Below are positions 1-7,833 of a stretch of DNA of 31,075 nucleotides, piece after piece. Positions within the stretch are counted from its first letter, which is position 1. The number at the start of each line of letters is the position of its first letter. The notes under the pieces are model-generated. The model was not told the DNA's origin and made no database searches. It was given only the letters and a program-made list of their open reading frames with translations. The position numbers were made by a program, and so were the translations under genes. Source of the DNA: a virus; the IMG/VR virus record IMGVR_UViG_3300013099_000056, positions 1-31,075 of that record. One strand, given 5' to 3'.

Positions 1-384
1 AGTGATTATAGAACCAGCTACTGTAGATATTTCGCCATCTACATAACCTTTAGTACTAAGGTGGGCATCTTGGGTAGGCGTAACACCTGACACTGTATTA
101 CTAAAAGCTCTAGTACCATCAGCAAGTGTGTACTGTGGGTGGTCATCATCACCCAAACCAATCATAAGTCCATGGTCAAAAGTACCACCACTAATACTGG
201 TAATAGCTTCGTCAACATAATACTTTGTGGTTAAATGATAATCCTGTGTAGGATCTACACCGCTAATAGTACTGTCCAATCTAAACTCGGCACTATCAAA
301 CCACATGTTAGCATCAAGACCATCACCCCAAGTAACCTTTTGATTATCTTTGAGTCTTAAATCCTTGTTAACAAACTTAGCCAT
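1..384 (-). CDS. Tail-fibre-like structural protein, 3' end cut by window edge
   Basis: An open frame of 128 codons begins at the ATG at 384 and runs off the left edge without a stop, so only the N-terminal part is present. The start follows a clear AAGGAG site about 7 bases upstream. The protein holds two copies of a repeat of the form G-V-x-P-T-Q-D-x-H-L-(S/T)-T-K-x-Y-V-D, at residues about 43-60 and 94-111. Between them is a G-L-G-D-D-D-H-P-Q-Y motif near residues 76-85. Both kinds of motif are common in phage tail-fibre and head-fibre proteins. The D-D-D-H-x-Q-Y motif recurs in the gene at 863-1498. The role as a virion fibre or hinge segment is inferred from the repeats and the structural-gene neighbourhood; the exact organelle is not determined. 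Confidence 0.75.
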   Translation of the reverse strand, partial: MAKFVNKDLRLKDNQKVTWGDGLDANMWFDSAEFRLDSTISGVDPTQDYHLTTKYYVDEAITSISGGTFDHGLMIGLGDDDHPQYTLADGTRAFSNTVSGVTPTQDAHLSTKGYVDGEISTVAGSIIT

Positions 385-402
385 TTTTTGTTTCTCCTTT
401 TT

Positions 403-846
403 TTATTTTATTATGACATTACTTCCGTCAAAAGCATATTTAGGTCTAAATAGAATTACATTGCGATAAGACGCTACTCCTATTTCTTGTTCCCAATGTC
501 CATTAGTAGGCGCAATATTAGTTAAAGCGCCCTCAACAGTAGATACGTAAATCCTATCACCTTTTGTCCAAGTCCATGAATCTTTTCTCAACGAACCAGA
601 CCATAATACTAATCTTTTCTTTTTTCCTTTTCCAGGCTGTAACGCTAAAAAATCACAAGGCATAACGCTAGAATCTTTATTGGCATCACACTGTACTAAC
701 CAACCTTTAAATCTACCCTCGGTACAAATAGTTAGAGGACATCCTATACCTACATCATTTATAGCTACATGACGCCTAAAAAGTAAACCACTAGCAGTAT
801 TATTTTTATCTGGATAATCATCTAATAGTACACTATAATTAGTCAA
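403..846 (-). CDS. Fibre or decoration-like structural protein
   Basis: 147 residues. No ATG lies near the 5' end; translation most likely begins at TTG 846-844, which has GGAGG 10 bases upstream. The C-terminal third (I-Y-V-S-T-x-E-G-A-L-T-N-x-A-P, then a G-V-A segment and x-L-F-R-P) resembles a beta-barrel domain often found at the C terminus of phage fibre and capsid-decoration proteins. The middle is basic (KGKKKR). It lies between two fibre-like genes, 18 bases from the next one, and was probably acquired with them as a virion-surface component. No enzymatic motif is visible. The gene itself is well supported; the domain assignment rests on memory of family patterns only. Confidence 0.7.
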   Translation of the reverse strand: MTNYSVLLDDYPDKNNTASGLLFRRHVAINDVGIGCPLTICTEGRFKGWLVQCDANKDSSVMPCDFLALQPGKGKKKRLVLWSGSLRKDSWTWTKGDRIYVSTVEGALTNIAPTNGHWEQEIGVASYRNVILFRPKYAFDGSNVIIK

Positions 847-862
847 GTTACTTAAACCTCCT

Positions 863-1498
863 TTAAGCTATAGCTATCCAATTAAGCACATAATTATCTG
901 AATCTATATCGCCTGTGAATGTCACTTCAAAACCATTTACTGTTTTAGCTGTTATATTATAAGAGTAAATAGATGAGTCGGCGCCTTCAGATAAGTTTTC
1001 TATACTTATAGAAATAGAGTAGTCAGCATTTGAAAATACAGGTAGTATTGGAACCCAAATATCCTCAGCAGCATTAGGTATGTCTAATTGACCATATCTC
1101 TGGTCTCCTATCATAGCATCTATCTGAGCTTGAGTATAGTATCTATTGTCTCCTCTTGTGTTATTAAGATACTGTATATGATCATCATCAGAAAGACCAT
1201 CTAGTTCTCCATGATCTGAAGTCCCAGCAGAGCCTCCTAAATACTCGTACGTAGCTCTTAATATATCATCATTATGAGGAATTATATAATTTAATTTTAT
1301 TTTGTCTGAGCTTGTTTCTTCAAAATCTTCTGGACTATGTAATGACTGTCCGTTATACATTACACTTATCCTACTAGGCTCATACTCATGTGGTGTTTGA
1401 AATGTTTTGTTAGCACCATTAAGATCACCAGTCAGTGTTTGAGCTACTGCTACTGATGCCCCTCCTCCTTGTTGACCTGGTTTTCGTAGAATAATCAT
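863..1498 (-). CDS. Tail-fibre-like structural protein
   Basis: 211 residues. The N terminus has a flexible G-Q-Q-G-G-G-A segment. A beta-rich domain with F-x-T-P-H-E-Y and S-V-M-Y-N-G-Q-S-L follows (residues about 30-90), of the type that looks like a short fibre or receptor-attachment domain. Residues about 95-110 carry H-G-E-L-D-G-L-S-D-D-D-H-I-Q-Y, the same motif class as in the truncated fibre gene at the left edge, followed by R-G-D-N-R-Y-Y-T, a fibre hinge motif. The C-terminal domain is beta-rich. The ATG at 1498 has its GGAG about 15 bases upstream, an unusually long spacing. The gene is preceded by the long hairpin at 1527-1607, so it may start a separate transcription unit. Virion role inferred from motifs and neighbours. 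Confidence 0.75.
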   Translation of the reverse strand: MIILRKPGQQGGGASVAVAQTLTGDLNGANKTFQTPHEYEPSRISVMYNGQSLHSPEDFEETSSDKIKLNYIIPHNDDILRATYEYLGGSAGTSDHGELDGLSDDDHIQYLNNTRGDNRYYTQAQIDAMIGDQRYGQLDIPNAAEDIWVPILPVFSNADYSISISIENLSEGADSSIYSYNITAKTVNGFEVTFTGDIDSDNYVLNWIAIA

Positions 1499-1526
1499 GA
1501 TTAACTATCATCACTCCTTAAATTAC

Positions 1527-1607
1527 AAAAAAATATGGGCAACAACCGCATACTCTTATAGGTTTGTATTAATTTACCTATCTTTGTATAGCAACCGTTA
1601 CCCATAT
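1527..1607 (-). terminator. Extended three-segment hairpin with U-run, probable terminator
   Basis: On the minus strand an 11-bp outer stem (ATATGGGTAAC with GTTGCCCATAT, one G-U pair) encloses a GC(T)ATAC/GTATGC stem with one bulged T and then ATAGGT/ACCTAT. This makes an almost continuous hairpin of about 75 nt. The outer stem runs straight into seven T residues (plus strand 1527-1533), as in an intrinsic terminator. It would end the transcript of the gene at 1646-1957. It is much longer than a typical terminator and contains near-repeats of GGTTG, so a second role is possible. A TATAAT hexamer lies just upstream on the minus strand (near 1606-1611), but I see no good -35 for it. Confidence 0.65.
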
Positions 1608-1645
1608 ATTATACCTTCCTTATATTAAGTTTAGTCGTTATCTGC

Positions 1646-1957
1646 TTATCTATCATCTTTCTGATTATTTGCATCCTGACGAAGCGCTTTCTCAGCCTTC
1701 AGTCGGTTTGCTTCCCTGTCCGCAGCAGAAACTAGATTTTTAACTATATCCATTATAACTCTTTCGTTGGCTCTTAGTTGATTTATTTCGCCCTTTAATG
1801 TCAGTAATTGATCTGTTTTAGTATCTAAGTCGGATCTAAACCTCTCAACCAACATAACCACAAAACCAACTTCCTCTTGTGACATTACTTCTTTATTCCC
1901 TGCTTTATTAATAAGATTGTCTAGTCTATCCCTATTAGCAGTATCTTGTTGATTCAT
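1646..1957 (-). CDS. Small coiled-coil protein of the structural region
   Basis: 103 residues from the ATG at 1957, chosen because GGAGGT lies 7 bases upstream. A longer frame reaching 2008 would have to run through a strong GC hairpin (1984-2005) and has no such site. The protein is highly charged. Residues about 35-90 look like an amphipathic helix or coiled coil (leucine-rich, E/K/R-rich, no glycine). No known domain is recognised. Its place among fibre-like genes suggests a small virion or assembly factor, but that is inference only. It is the last gene before the long terminator-like hairpin. Confidence 0.7.
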   Translation of the reverse strand: MNQQDTANRDRLDNLINKAGNKEVMSQEEVGFVVMLVERFRSDLDTKTDQLLTLKGEINQLRANERVIMDIVKNLVSAADREANRLKAEKALRQDANNQKDDR

Positions 1958-1983
1958 TTCCTTTACCTCCAAACCATAATTCA

Positions 1984-2005
1984 TGCGGGGGGTAAAACCC
2001 CCGCA
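1984..2005 (-). terminator. GC-rich hairpin between structural genes
   Basis: An 8-bp perfect stem TGCGGGGG/CCCCCGCA with a short A-rich loop lies just after the stop of the 2014-2517 gene. No U-run follows on the minus strand, so it may attenuate transcription or protect the mRNA 3' end rather than act as a full terminator. It is the most GC-rich stretch in this region. Confidence 0.5.
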
Positions 2006-2013
2006 CATGTTTA

Positions 2014-2517
2014 TTACTGTCTAATAACGTACGTAATATTTCTTCCAGATTGTATATCAAATCTAAAAGTAATACCAGACGTAGTAGTTTCACCATAATC
2101 TCTATCAGCGTTAACCCCAGCTACACCGGTATCAGCCATCAATAACTGACCACCAACATACACATCCATATTTTTACCTTCTGCCCCTGAAGTAGATACA
2201 GGAGTATAGGTTATACTTCCAGGAAGCGTGTGCTCAGTATTTTTAGTGATCTCAGAATCTGTAGTTTCGACATATTTATCCGCAGATGAAGATGTAATAA
2301 GTCCAGATAAAGTGGTAAGATCCGTTCCAGGATCATCATACCAATTGGTAGTACCAGTGATATTCTTTATCAGGGTTCTAACTACATTCATATCATGCTG
2401 CAATGTCCCAGAAACTGCTATCTCGGCAATGTCAGAATTGTTTACATCGCTGACAAGATCGTCGTAAGTGGCTGAATTCCTAATCTGTTCTAATTGCCTT
2501 ATAAGACTTCGCGCCAT
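2014..2517 (-). CDS. Phage structural (fibre-like) protein
   Basis: 167 residues, ATG start with a GGGGGAATTTTAGAA leader. The N-terminal segment M-A-R-S-L-I-R-Q-L-E-Q-I-R-N-S-A-T-Y-D-D followed by x-S-G-T-L-Q-x-D-M-N-V-V-R-T-L-I-K and T-T-N-W-Y-D-D-P is a pattern I recognise from uncharacterised phage structural proteins that begin fibre-like polypeptides. The C-terminal half is beta-rich (Y-V-G-G-Q-L-L, G-I-T-F-R-F-D-I) and looks like a small fibre head domain. It follows the gene at 2551-3045 by 33 bases and ends at a GC hairpin. A virion attachment role is inferred. Confidence 0.7.
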   Translation of the reverse strand: MARSLIRQLEQIRNSATYDDLVSDVNNSDIAEIAVSGTLQHDMNVVRTLIKNITGTTNWYDDPGTDLTTLSGLITSSSADKYVETTDSEITKNTEHTLPGSITYTPVSTSGAEGKNMDVYVGGQLLMADTGVAGVNADRDYGETTTSGITFRFDIQSGRNITYVIRQ

Positions 2518-2550
2518 TTCTAAAATTCCCCCTTATGTTTTATAGTACAA

Positions 2551-3045
2551 CTATCGAGAAATTTGTATTTCCATTATTCTTTTTCTCAATATCCGGCAAA
2601 GACTATCTTTACCGGCAAGCGGAGAAGCTTCTTGTAATGCATACTTCAGTAAATTTAAATCTCTTATACCAGGAATAACTTCTCTCGCCTTTCGAACTGA
2701 AAGCTTAACCACATCAGCAACATCTAATTTAGCAGCTACTAACGGTGGCACATTATCGGGTTGCTTAGACCCTACTTTCTCATTCGGGGAGATATCTATT
2801 GGGGAGATATCGTTTTTTTCCTCTATGGCTTCTTCTTCCTCAGACACATATACTATTTTCCACTTTTCAGCGTCTCTTAATTTAACTTTCCTTAACCAAC
2901 CTACAAATTCTCTGCCCTCAGCTAAACCGTGCTTCTTTCCATACTCATTATATACTTCATCCAATGGAATTTCACCGCCAGGTTTAACTTCCCGTTTCAA
3001 CACGTGAGCCCATATAGGCTGCTTATTTAAAATATACCCATTCAT
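2551..3045 (-). CDS. Conserved phage protein of unknown function near capsid genes
   Basis: 164 residues from the ATG at 3045 (GGAG seven bases upstream), preferred over an ATG at 3063 that lies upstream of that site. The N-terminal part (about 1-70) has Y-I-L-N-K-Q-P-I-W-A-H and G-G-E-I-P-L-D-E-V-Y. The middle is acidic and low-complexity (E-E-E-E-A-I-E-E-K, two D-I-S-P motifs). The C-terminal 55 residues form a helical basic domain (V-R-K-A-R-E-V-I-P, L-N-L-L-K-Y-A-L-Q-E-A, L-C-R-I-L-R-K-R-I). I recall similar C-terminal helices in hypothetical proteins near phage capsid genes but can attach no function. It could be a head or neck accessory protein or a late-gene regulator. Confidence 0.65.
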   Translation of the reverse strand: MNGYILNKQPIWAHVLKREVKPGGEIPLDEVYNEYGKKHGLAEGREFVGWLRKVKLRDAEKWKIVYVSEEEEAIEEKNDISPIDISPNEKVGSKQPDNVPPLVAAKLDVADVVKLSVRKAREVIPGIRDLNLLKYALQEASPLAGKDSLCRILRKRIMEIQISR

Positions 3046-3085
3046 AATCGTTCTCCTTTTCAATGAATTAATTACCTTGTCCTAT

Positions 3086-3391
3086 TCAGGTATTTTCCTT
3101 GTTAATTCTATCTACAACAAAATGTAGAATATTAGATAGCCTATGTAATATTATGCCGTAAAAAAATATATTAACATAAAAATTATCTAACAAAATAAAT
3201 ACAACTACTACGAATAATGCAATCCATACAGAAGTACAATACCCGCAGTCTAGTAAACTATGAATCCAATTAAAAAATCTATTGCTTTTTTTCCTAAAAA
3301 AGAACTTCTTTAGCGGTTCAAAAAATTCAGATTTAGTTATTAACTCTGTCAATGCTTCAATGAGTATTATAGCTAATAGATATTTTATCAT
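3086..3391 (-). CDS. DUF1360-like integral membrane protein
   Basis: 101 residues with an N-terminal hydrophobic segment (about 3-15), a basic stretch (F-F-F-R-K-K-S-N-R) and two further membrane segments (about 56-67 and 73-85). The D-C-G-Y-C-T-S-V-W-I motif near residues 48-57 matches the cysteine-pair plus Trp signature of DUF1360, a family of small membrane proteins of unknown function found in some phages and bacilli. It lies directly after the capsid gene hairpin, an unusual place for a membrane protein. It may be a host-envelope modifier such as a superinfection-exclusion or lysis-related protein. Family match is by motif only. Confidence 0.65.
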   Translation of the reverse strand: MIKYLLAIILIEALTELITKSEFFEPLKKFFFRKKSNRFFNWIHSLLDCGYCTSVWIALFVVVVFILLDNFYVNIFFYGIILHRLSNILHFVVDRINKENT

Positions 3392-3408
3392 AATTACCTT
3401 TTAGTAAA

Positions 3409-3428
3409 CCCTGCGCTAATGCGCAGGG
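3409..3428 (-). terminator. Hairpin after the major capsid gene
   Basis: A perfect 8-bp stem CCCTGCGC/GCGCAGGG with a 4-nt loop starts 14 bases after the capsid stop. On the minus strand it is followed by TTTACTAAAA, a weak U-tract. It is a likely partial terminator or 3' stabiliser that would favour high capsid mRNA relative to downstream genes. Confidence 0.65.
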
Positions 3429-3441
3429 CACTATTAAACCG

Positions 3442-4509
3442 TTATAAACTTCTATCAATAACACCCATACCGAGCATTCTACTATCAAGACAAGCAAATC
3501 CAATTTCTGCCCAACCAAAAAAACCTTGTTTCTGGACACGAAGTAAAGTCGGATCGTCATAAGCTTCATACTCTTTTCTAATAGGCATAACCAAAGAATC
3601 ATTAACAGTCAGATCAAAACCAAGAACCTGAGTTTCACCGAGCGTAGTAACAATGCCGGTAGCGTCAACGATATTAGGATTGTCAAGACTATAAGAATTG
3701 TAGGTATTAGTGGAATCACATACAAACTTACCGTAAGCAGAACCAAAACCATTAATATTATACATACCAACGGCACCAAGATGGTCTACCTCGTGAAGCT
3801 GTACATTCCACAGACTTCCCATACCAGCAGCCTGAAAAATCTCACGCCTGGTTACAGGATCAATATCTGTATCAGTCCACTCACGAATATCAGCTGCATC
3901 TTCTGGAGATACATACAGATCCGTAAGAGTCCTACCAGTTCTCTTAAACCCAACAATCATTTTGTTTATAAGTTCTTTAGAAAGATAACCAGCTCCAGTA
4001 GAAGCGGGAGCTATCTCGTAAATAGGAGCAGGACGCGAACCAAGCAGTCCCTTCCCAGAAAAAGCTGAAGTAGCTGCAGGCATAATTACCCTCCAACCAC
4101 ACTCTTCCTCATAATTAGCCAAGTCCTTAGCAGCTCTAGCAGCAGCTCTGGACGCTATATCTACACGAGAATCTCTCGCGTATGTAATTTTCCAATCAGC
4201 AGAAGCATCGATGGTAAACGTAGGAACGTATACCTCTTCTCCGATACCTTCAATGAAGTTCTGGGCAACATAACCCAATCCAGGGAGTACCCATACAGGA
4301 ATCTCAAAATCCTCAGCGACAGGATATACAGCCTGTGCGCCTGGTGCCAGCCTCTCAACCGAGAACAGCTGACGCATAATAGATTCCAATTCAATTTTCT
4401 GCAAGATCGGAGTCGTCAGAGCGGCAGCAAAAGCTTTCCTTTTAGCTGCACCTTCAGGGGACATCTCAGCAGTTTCCCTGAAAAGCTCCATCATTTCATT
4501 TCTTTCCAT
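3442..4509 (-). CDS. Major capsid protein, HK97-like
   Basis: 355 residues. The N-terminal region (M-E-R-N-E-M-M-E-L-F-R-E-T-A, L-T-T-P-I-L-Q-K-I-E-L-E-S-I) followed by A-P-G-A-Q-A-V-Y-P-V-A-E-D-F-E-I-P-V-W-V-L-P and a long beta-rich body (Y-V-P-T-F-T-I, W-K-I-T-Y-A-R-D) matches major capsid proteins of a phage group whose family I remember only by pattern. The C-terminal part has L-V-M-P-I-R-K-E-Y-E and G-W-A-E-I-G-F. Position after scaffold and decoration genes and before a hairpin supports the call, as does the GGAGGAG site. No N-terminal delta domain is evident, consistent with a separately encoded scaffold at 5268-6020. Confidence 0.88.
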   Translation of the reverse strand: MERNEMMELFRETAEMSPEGAAKRKAFAAALTTPILQKIELESIMRQLFSVERLAPGAQAVYPVAEDFEIPVWVLPGLGYVAQNFIEGIGEEVYVPTFTIDASADWKITYARDSRVDIASRAAARAAKDLANYEEECGWRVIMPAATSAFSGKGLLGSRPAPIYEIAPASTGAGYLSKELINKMIVGFKRTGRTLTDLYVSPEDAADIREWTDTDIDPVTRREIFQAAGMGSLWNVQLHEVDHLGAVGMYNINGFGSAYGKFVCDSTNTYNSYSLDNPNIVDATGIVTTLGETQVLGFDLTVNDSLVMPIRKEYEAYDDPTLLRVQKQGFFGWAEIGFACLDSRMLGMGVIDRSL

Positions 4510-4578
4510 AGTAACAACTCCTCCTATATTATTTTCGGAAGTACTAATTCCGTACCTTAATCCGATGTTTTATATAAA

Positions 4579-5253
4579 TTAAATCATAAGCTTTATCCTA
4601 ATTGGAAAAAGCGTAGTATTATTAATTGTAGTAACACACTGAGCGGCATTAACGCCCTTTACAACTCTACCTACGATAGTAGATTTTACATTAGGTAACG
4701 CATTACCATCATAAGTGTCGTCACCGGCACTAGTAGAATCGTTTGTTACACGAGAACCACAATTAGCAGCCACGTAAAGCAGATCACCCGGTTTCATTCT
4801 AGCATTGGTTGCAACAGAAGCATTAACGCCTGCTGTTCCAGTAAACTGACACGTATAGTGTACAGTATCCCAAATACCTAAATGAGCAACGCCAAGCGGA
4901 GCAGCGTCAGTACCAATTATATTACCATTAGTATCATACCTAGGCTGTGCTACAACATCACTAGATCCTAAATCACCTGGCATATAAAAGCCAGTAGGAT
5001 GCACCTGGTGATAACCAGTTTTTACTTTCTGCATAGAAAAACCAAAAGGTACACGCTCTGAAGTCACGGCAGTCTCATTACTATAAAGGTCATACCTATT
5101 AACAACAGCGTCCTCATTAAGCGCAGCTTGAACTAAATAAACAACCGCGCCAGCATAACAGACCACTCCCCCAACACCGGCAGAACCAGTACCACTTTGG
5201 GATGTGAATTCACAAAATTGATTTTCTACAACAGGATGTCTTGGTATAAACAT
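4579..5253 (-). CDS. Head decoration-like structural protein
   Basis: 224 residues, beta-rich and glycine/valine-rich, with M-F-I-P-R-H-P-V-V-E-N-Q-F at the N terminus. Short motifs M-K-P-G-D-L-L-Y-V-A (about 160-169) and I-V-G-R-V-V-K-G-V (about 195-203) are like those of phage decoration or capsid-stabilising beta-barrel proteins. The gene lies between the scaffold and the capsid gene, the usual place for decoration proteins. There is a good AGGAGGAGAG site. No catalytic residues are seen. A minor capsid or fibre role is the alternative. Confidence 0.7.
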   Translation of the reverse strand: MFIPRHPVVENQFCEFTSQSGTGSAGVGGVVCYAGAVVYLVQAALNEDAVVNRYDLYSNETAVTSERVPFGFSMQKVKTGYHQVHPTGFYMPGDLGSSDVVAQPRYDTNGNIIGTDAAPLGVAHLGIWDTVHYTCQFTGTAGVNASVATNARMKPGDLLYVAANCGSRVTNDSTSAGDDTYDGNALPNVKSTIVGRVVKGVNAAQCVTTINNTTLFPIRIKLMI

Positions 5254-5267
5254 ATCCTCTCTCCTCC

Positions 5268-6020
5268 TTATAATTCAGTTTGTTTCTTTAAATTTTCTGC
5301 CATTGTTTTACCCAAATTGCTATACTTAGTAAGTATATCATCACCAATAGAAGCAGTCTCCATATTCAGAGCTGCAGCCAACTGATCACCTGGATCTACA
5401 TTAGCAGGAGGTGTCTCTTCGTCTTCCTCAGCACCTTCTTCAGAAGCGCCTTCGTCTTCCTCGGCATCTTCTTCAGAACCTTCTTCCTCAGTGGGATTGA
5501 CCGCAGAAGGTGTTTCTTCCTCGGCAGGAGCCGAAGGGTCAGCCAAGTTAGCTTCAAGTTCAGCAACCACAGACTGTCTAATAGCTACTAATTCTTCTTT
5601 ATAAGCAGCAAAATCTTCATCAGACATCTCTCTGATCTTAGCTATCTGAGCTTCTCTATCCGAACGGATAACCTTTGCCTCTTCGAGTTCAGACATCCGC
5701 ACATTAGCAATCTCATCTTTTTTCATTTCTTCTAAAGCCTTTTCTGTTTCAGTAAGCTTACCATTAGAAGTTTCAATCTCTGCCCTGGCTGCCTCTAGCT
5801 CAGATTCAAGATTTTCAACCTTCTCATTAGCTTCTGTGAGTTTTACCTCAACCTCAGAAAACTCAGTTTTCTTAGTCTCCAAAACAGAAGTAAGGTCTTC
5901 GATGGTTTTAGCGGCTTTCTGAAGTTCAAGCTCAGTCAATTCCCGCATTTCTGCTTCTTCCTTCTTAGAGAAAATCGCAGTGACCATAGCTTCAACATCA
6001 TTCATTAATTTTTCCTCCAT
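5268..6020 (-). CDS. Capsid scaffolding protein
   Basis: 250 residues. Residues about 20-115 are a continuous heptad-like coiled coil. A linker (about 115-155) follows, then a very acidic, low-complexity segment (about 160-205, mostly E/D/A/S with P) and a short C-terminal helix ending N-L-K-K-Q-T-E-L. This long coiled coil, acidic tail and small C-terminal helix is the usual design of internal scaffolds that template capsid assembly and are removed by the prohead protease. Two possible ATGs (6020 and 6005) each have their own GGAGG 8 bases upstream; I keep the first. The 143 bases upstream (6021-6163) hold only a possible 14-codon ORF without a ribosome site. Confidence 0.8.
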   Translation of the reverse strand: MEEKLMNDVEAMVTAIFSKKEEAEMRELTELELQKAAKTIEDLTSVLETKKTEFSEVEVKLTEANEKVENLESELEAARAEIETSNGKLTETEKALEEMKKDEIANVRMSELEEAKVIRSDREAQIAKIREMSDEDFAAYKEELVAIRQSVVAELEANLADPSAPAEEETPSAVNPTEEEGSEEDAEEDEGASEEGAEEDEETPPANVDPGDQLAAALNMETASIGDDILTKYSNLGKTMAENLKKQTEL

Positions 6021-6163
6021 CTAGAATTACCTCCTCATATATTTTTAAACCAAATAAATTCCATAATACAAGTAATTTACATTAGTCACCAACCTGATTA
6101 GTGTTTGTACCTTTACCATAAAACATTATTAAATTACAAAGTATTCATGGACAAATTACAACA

Positions 6164-6592
6164 TTAATAACTAGGTAACGGTAGTGTACCGAAACCACGA
6201 CACATAAATCCACTAAGATTCGCATCCTCACCTAACATGAACATAACATCAATAGCCGAAGAACCATCGTTAGCTCCTGCAGTAGCGCAGGTAGCAGTGA
6301 TAGTATTAGCTACAGTATCCTTAGTTACGTAAACATCACCAGCATTCCAATTAGGTGTAACTGAAACAGTTGCGTATGTGGCAGCATCATATCCATGATA
6401 CTTAATACCATCAGCGATTGTTACAGTAGTAACCCCAGATGCTACAGTGACAGCCCCAGCCCAAAGCATAGGATATGAATGATTATTACCCATATTCCTA
6501 TAAACAGCTTTCTGACTATCGTCACCGTTAATTCTTGTCATTTTAGGAGTACTTTTTCTAGTACCCATCAAACCAAAATTTTTCTGTACCAT
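6164..6592 (-). CDS. Small beta-rich structural protein
   Basis: 142 residues. The first 40 are basic and polar (M-G-T-R-K-S-T-P-K-M-T-R, G-N-N-H-S-Y-P-M). The rest is a Thr/Val/Ala-rich beta domain with T-V-A-S-G-V-T-T-V-T-I-A-D-G, N-W-N-A-G-D-V-Y-V and a C-terminal F-M-L-G-E-D-A-N-L-S-G-F. It lies between the protease and the scaffold, so it is probably a minor head protein or head fibre. The domain resembles short beta domains that decorate capsids. No enzymatic motif is seen. AGGAGG lies upstream of the ATG. Confidence 0.65.
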   Translation of the reverse strand: MVQKNFGLMGTRKSTPKMTRINGDDSQKAVYRNMGNNHSYPMLWAGAVTVASGVTTVTIADGIKYHGYDAATYATVSVTPNWNAGDVYVTKDTVANTITATCATAGANDGSSAIDVMFMLGEDANLSGFMCRGFGTLPLPSY

Positions 6593-6623
6593 CAGTTAAT
6601 CCTCCTTACGATTATTGTTTTGA

Positions 6624-6641
6624 CTGGCTCGTGTCGACCAG
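6624..6641 (-). terminator. Short hairpin after the prohead protease gene
   Basis: CTGGTCG pairs with CGA-(G)-CCAG around an ACA loop, just after the stop of the protease gene. There is no U-run, so it is a weak terminator or a processing or stability element at best. Confidence 0.35.
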
Positions 6642-6644
6642 CTG

Positions 6645-7778
6645 TTAAACCGTTTTAATACTATCTAGCACGGTAGATAAATTCTTTAACAGTTTTTTCC
6701 TTTTGTCCTTACGATTTCTATCTTCATTAAGATCTTCAATCAAAGAAGACACTGCTCTCCTTACTTCATTTCTCAGACATTTAGGATCTGTGGTATCTCT
6801 TGAAAACGAGGTACAGGATTCTTCATATAAAGTACACCAGTTACTGTGTAGTATGTTACTCCTACCATCTTTAAAAGTACTGTCAATAACTTCTTTCTTG
6901 TAACTTACACAAATACCTACTGTATCATTGTGCACCAATGTAGACTCCTCTTTAGTGTCCTCTTCTATATCTGTAGAGGTTACATTAATATCAGATGAAA
7001 TTTCAATATCTTCATCCTTCAATTTATCATAATCAAGAACTATCACACTATCGTCAACCATCTCCTCTTTCTTTGCCTCTTCCTCACTCGCCGTTTCTAA
7101 AATTATAGAGGGCGGATTAGCTGGTTTTTTAACAAAACCACAGCCGCTAAAAACAAGATCTCTTAAAACCCTGTCTATAGTACCCGAAGCTATTTCAACT
7201 TTATCTTTTATAACCTTTGCTAATTTACCTACCATACTTTCATCAGAAGCAATCCCCAATGCTTCGGCTTCATTCCTACTAATTATTAAATTACCTATCT
7301 TTACATCATAGTCTCTATAATAAGTTTCCATACTTACTTTCCAATCACCATCAGAGACCTCCGTAGCAAGTTCTGGAAATCTGTGCTTGTACATAATCCC
7401 TGCTATAACTATATGCATATCCTGTTTATTTATACTGGCATCATCTTTAGATGACGCTTCTTTCAAATCCAATAACTTACCCTCCGCATCTGTAAAAGCT
7501 CTGTCGTAAATATGACCAACTATGTCTTCCTCTTTGTGTTCAATGTCAAATGCCTTATTAACGATAGTACCCTCAGCCTTAATTAACTCAGACGGCTGGA
7601 AGTATGCATGATTTAGATTCACTCCAGAAGAAACAAAAATAGCAGTAAAATACAGTAAATCCGGTTGTTTATCTTTATCTTTGGGTAATTTAATAACAGA
7701 AGCTACAGCCTTTCTCATATCTTCTGTTTCTTCTTGAATCTCAATATCTGCCTCTAAATAAAATTTATTGTTATCCAC
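6645..7778 (-). CDS. Prohead maturation protease
   Basis: About 377 residues. The N-terminal 200 contain the features of herpesvirus-type phage prohead proteases: a beta strand with F-T-A-I-F-V-S-S-G-V-N-L-N-H, then I-E-H-K-E-E-D-I-V-G-H (probable catalytic His about 81) and W-K-V-S-M-E-T-Y (probable nucleophile Ser about 149). An acidic linker and a basic helical C-terminal domain follow, the latter with two cysteines. The enzyme would cleave scaffold and capsid after assembly. The ATG at 7784 is only one base from GGAGG, while GTG at 7778 is seven bases away, so I chose the GTG. The gene sits between portal and scaffold, as usual. Confidence 0.82.
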   Translation of the reverse strand: MDNNKFYLEADIEIQEETEDMRKAVASVIKLPKDKDKQPDLLYFTAIFVSSGVNLNHAYFQPSELIKAEGTIVNKAFDIEHKEEDIVGHIYDRAFTDAEGKLLDLKEASSKDDASINKQDMHIVIAGIMYKHRFPELATEVSDGDWKVSMETYYRDYDVKIGNLIISRNEAEALGIASDESMVGKLAKVIKDKVEIASGTIDRVLRDLVFSGCGFVKKPANPPSIILETASEEEAKKEEMVDDSVIVLDYDKLKDEDIEISSDINVTSTDIEEDTKEESTLVHNDTVGICVSYKKEVIDSTFKDGRSNILHSNWCTLYEESCTSFSRDTTDPKCLRNEVRRAVSSLIEDLNEDRNRKDKRKKLLKNLSTVLDSIKTV

Positions 7779-7833
7779 AACCATGCCTCCTTGAAAAGAT
7801 AATAAACCCTTCTAATAATAATAGGTTAGTTTA

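Noticed and set aside
1606-1611. TATAAT upstream of the long hairpin as a promoter
   Set aside because: No acceptable -35 at 16-18 bases; it probably reflects AT-richness.
1646-2008. Longer start (at 2008) for the small coiled-coil gene
   Set aside because: It would translate through the GC hairpin at 1984-2005; the ATG at 1957 has a near-perfect ribosome site.
2228-2467. Plus-strand ORFs scattered over the window (for example 2228-2467, 3781-4068, 21180-21527, 28643-28903)
   Set aside because: All are antisense to well-supported minus-strand genes, and I found no ribosome sites or recognisable domains in them.
3357-3602. 81-codon ORF on the minus strand
   Set aside because: It lies inside the major capsid gene in another frame and crosses its hairpin; the capsid frame is far better supported.
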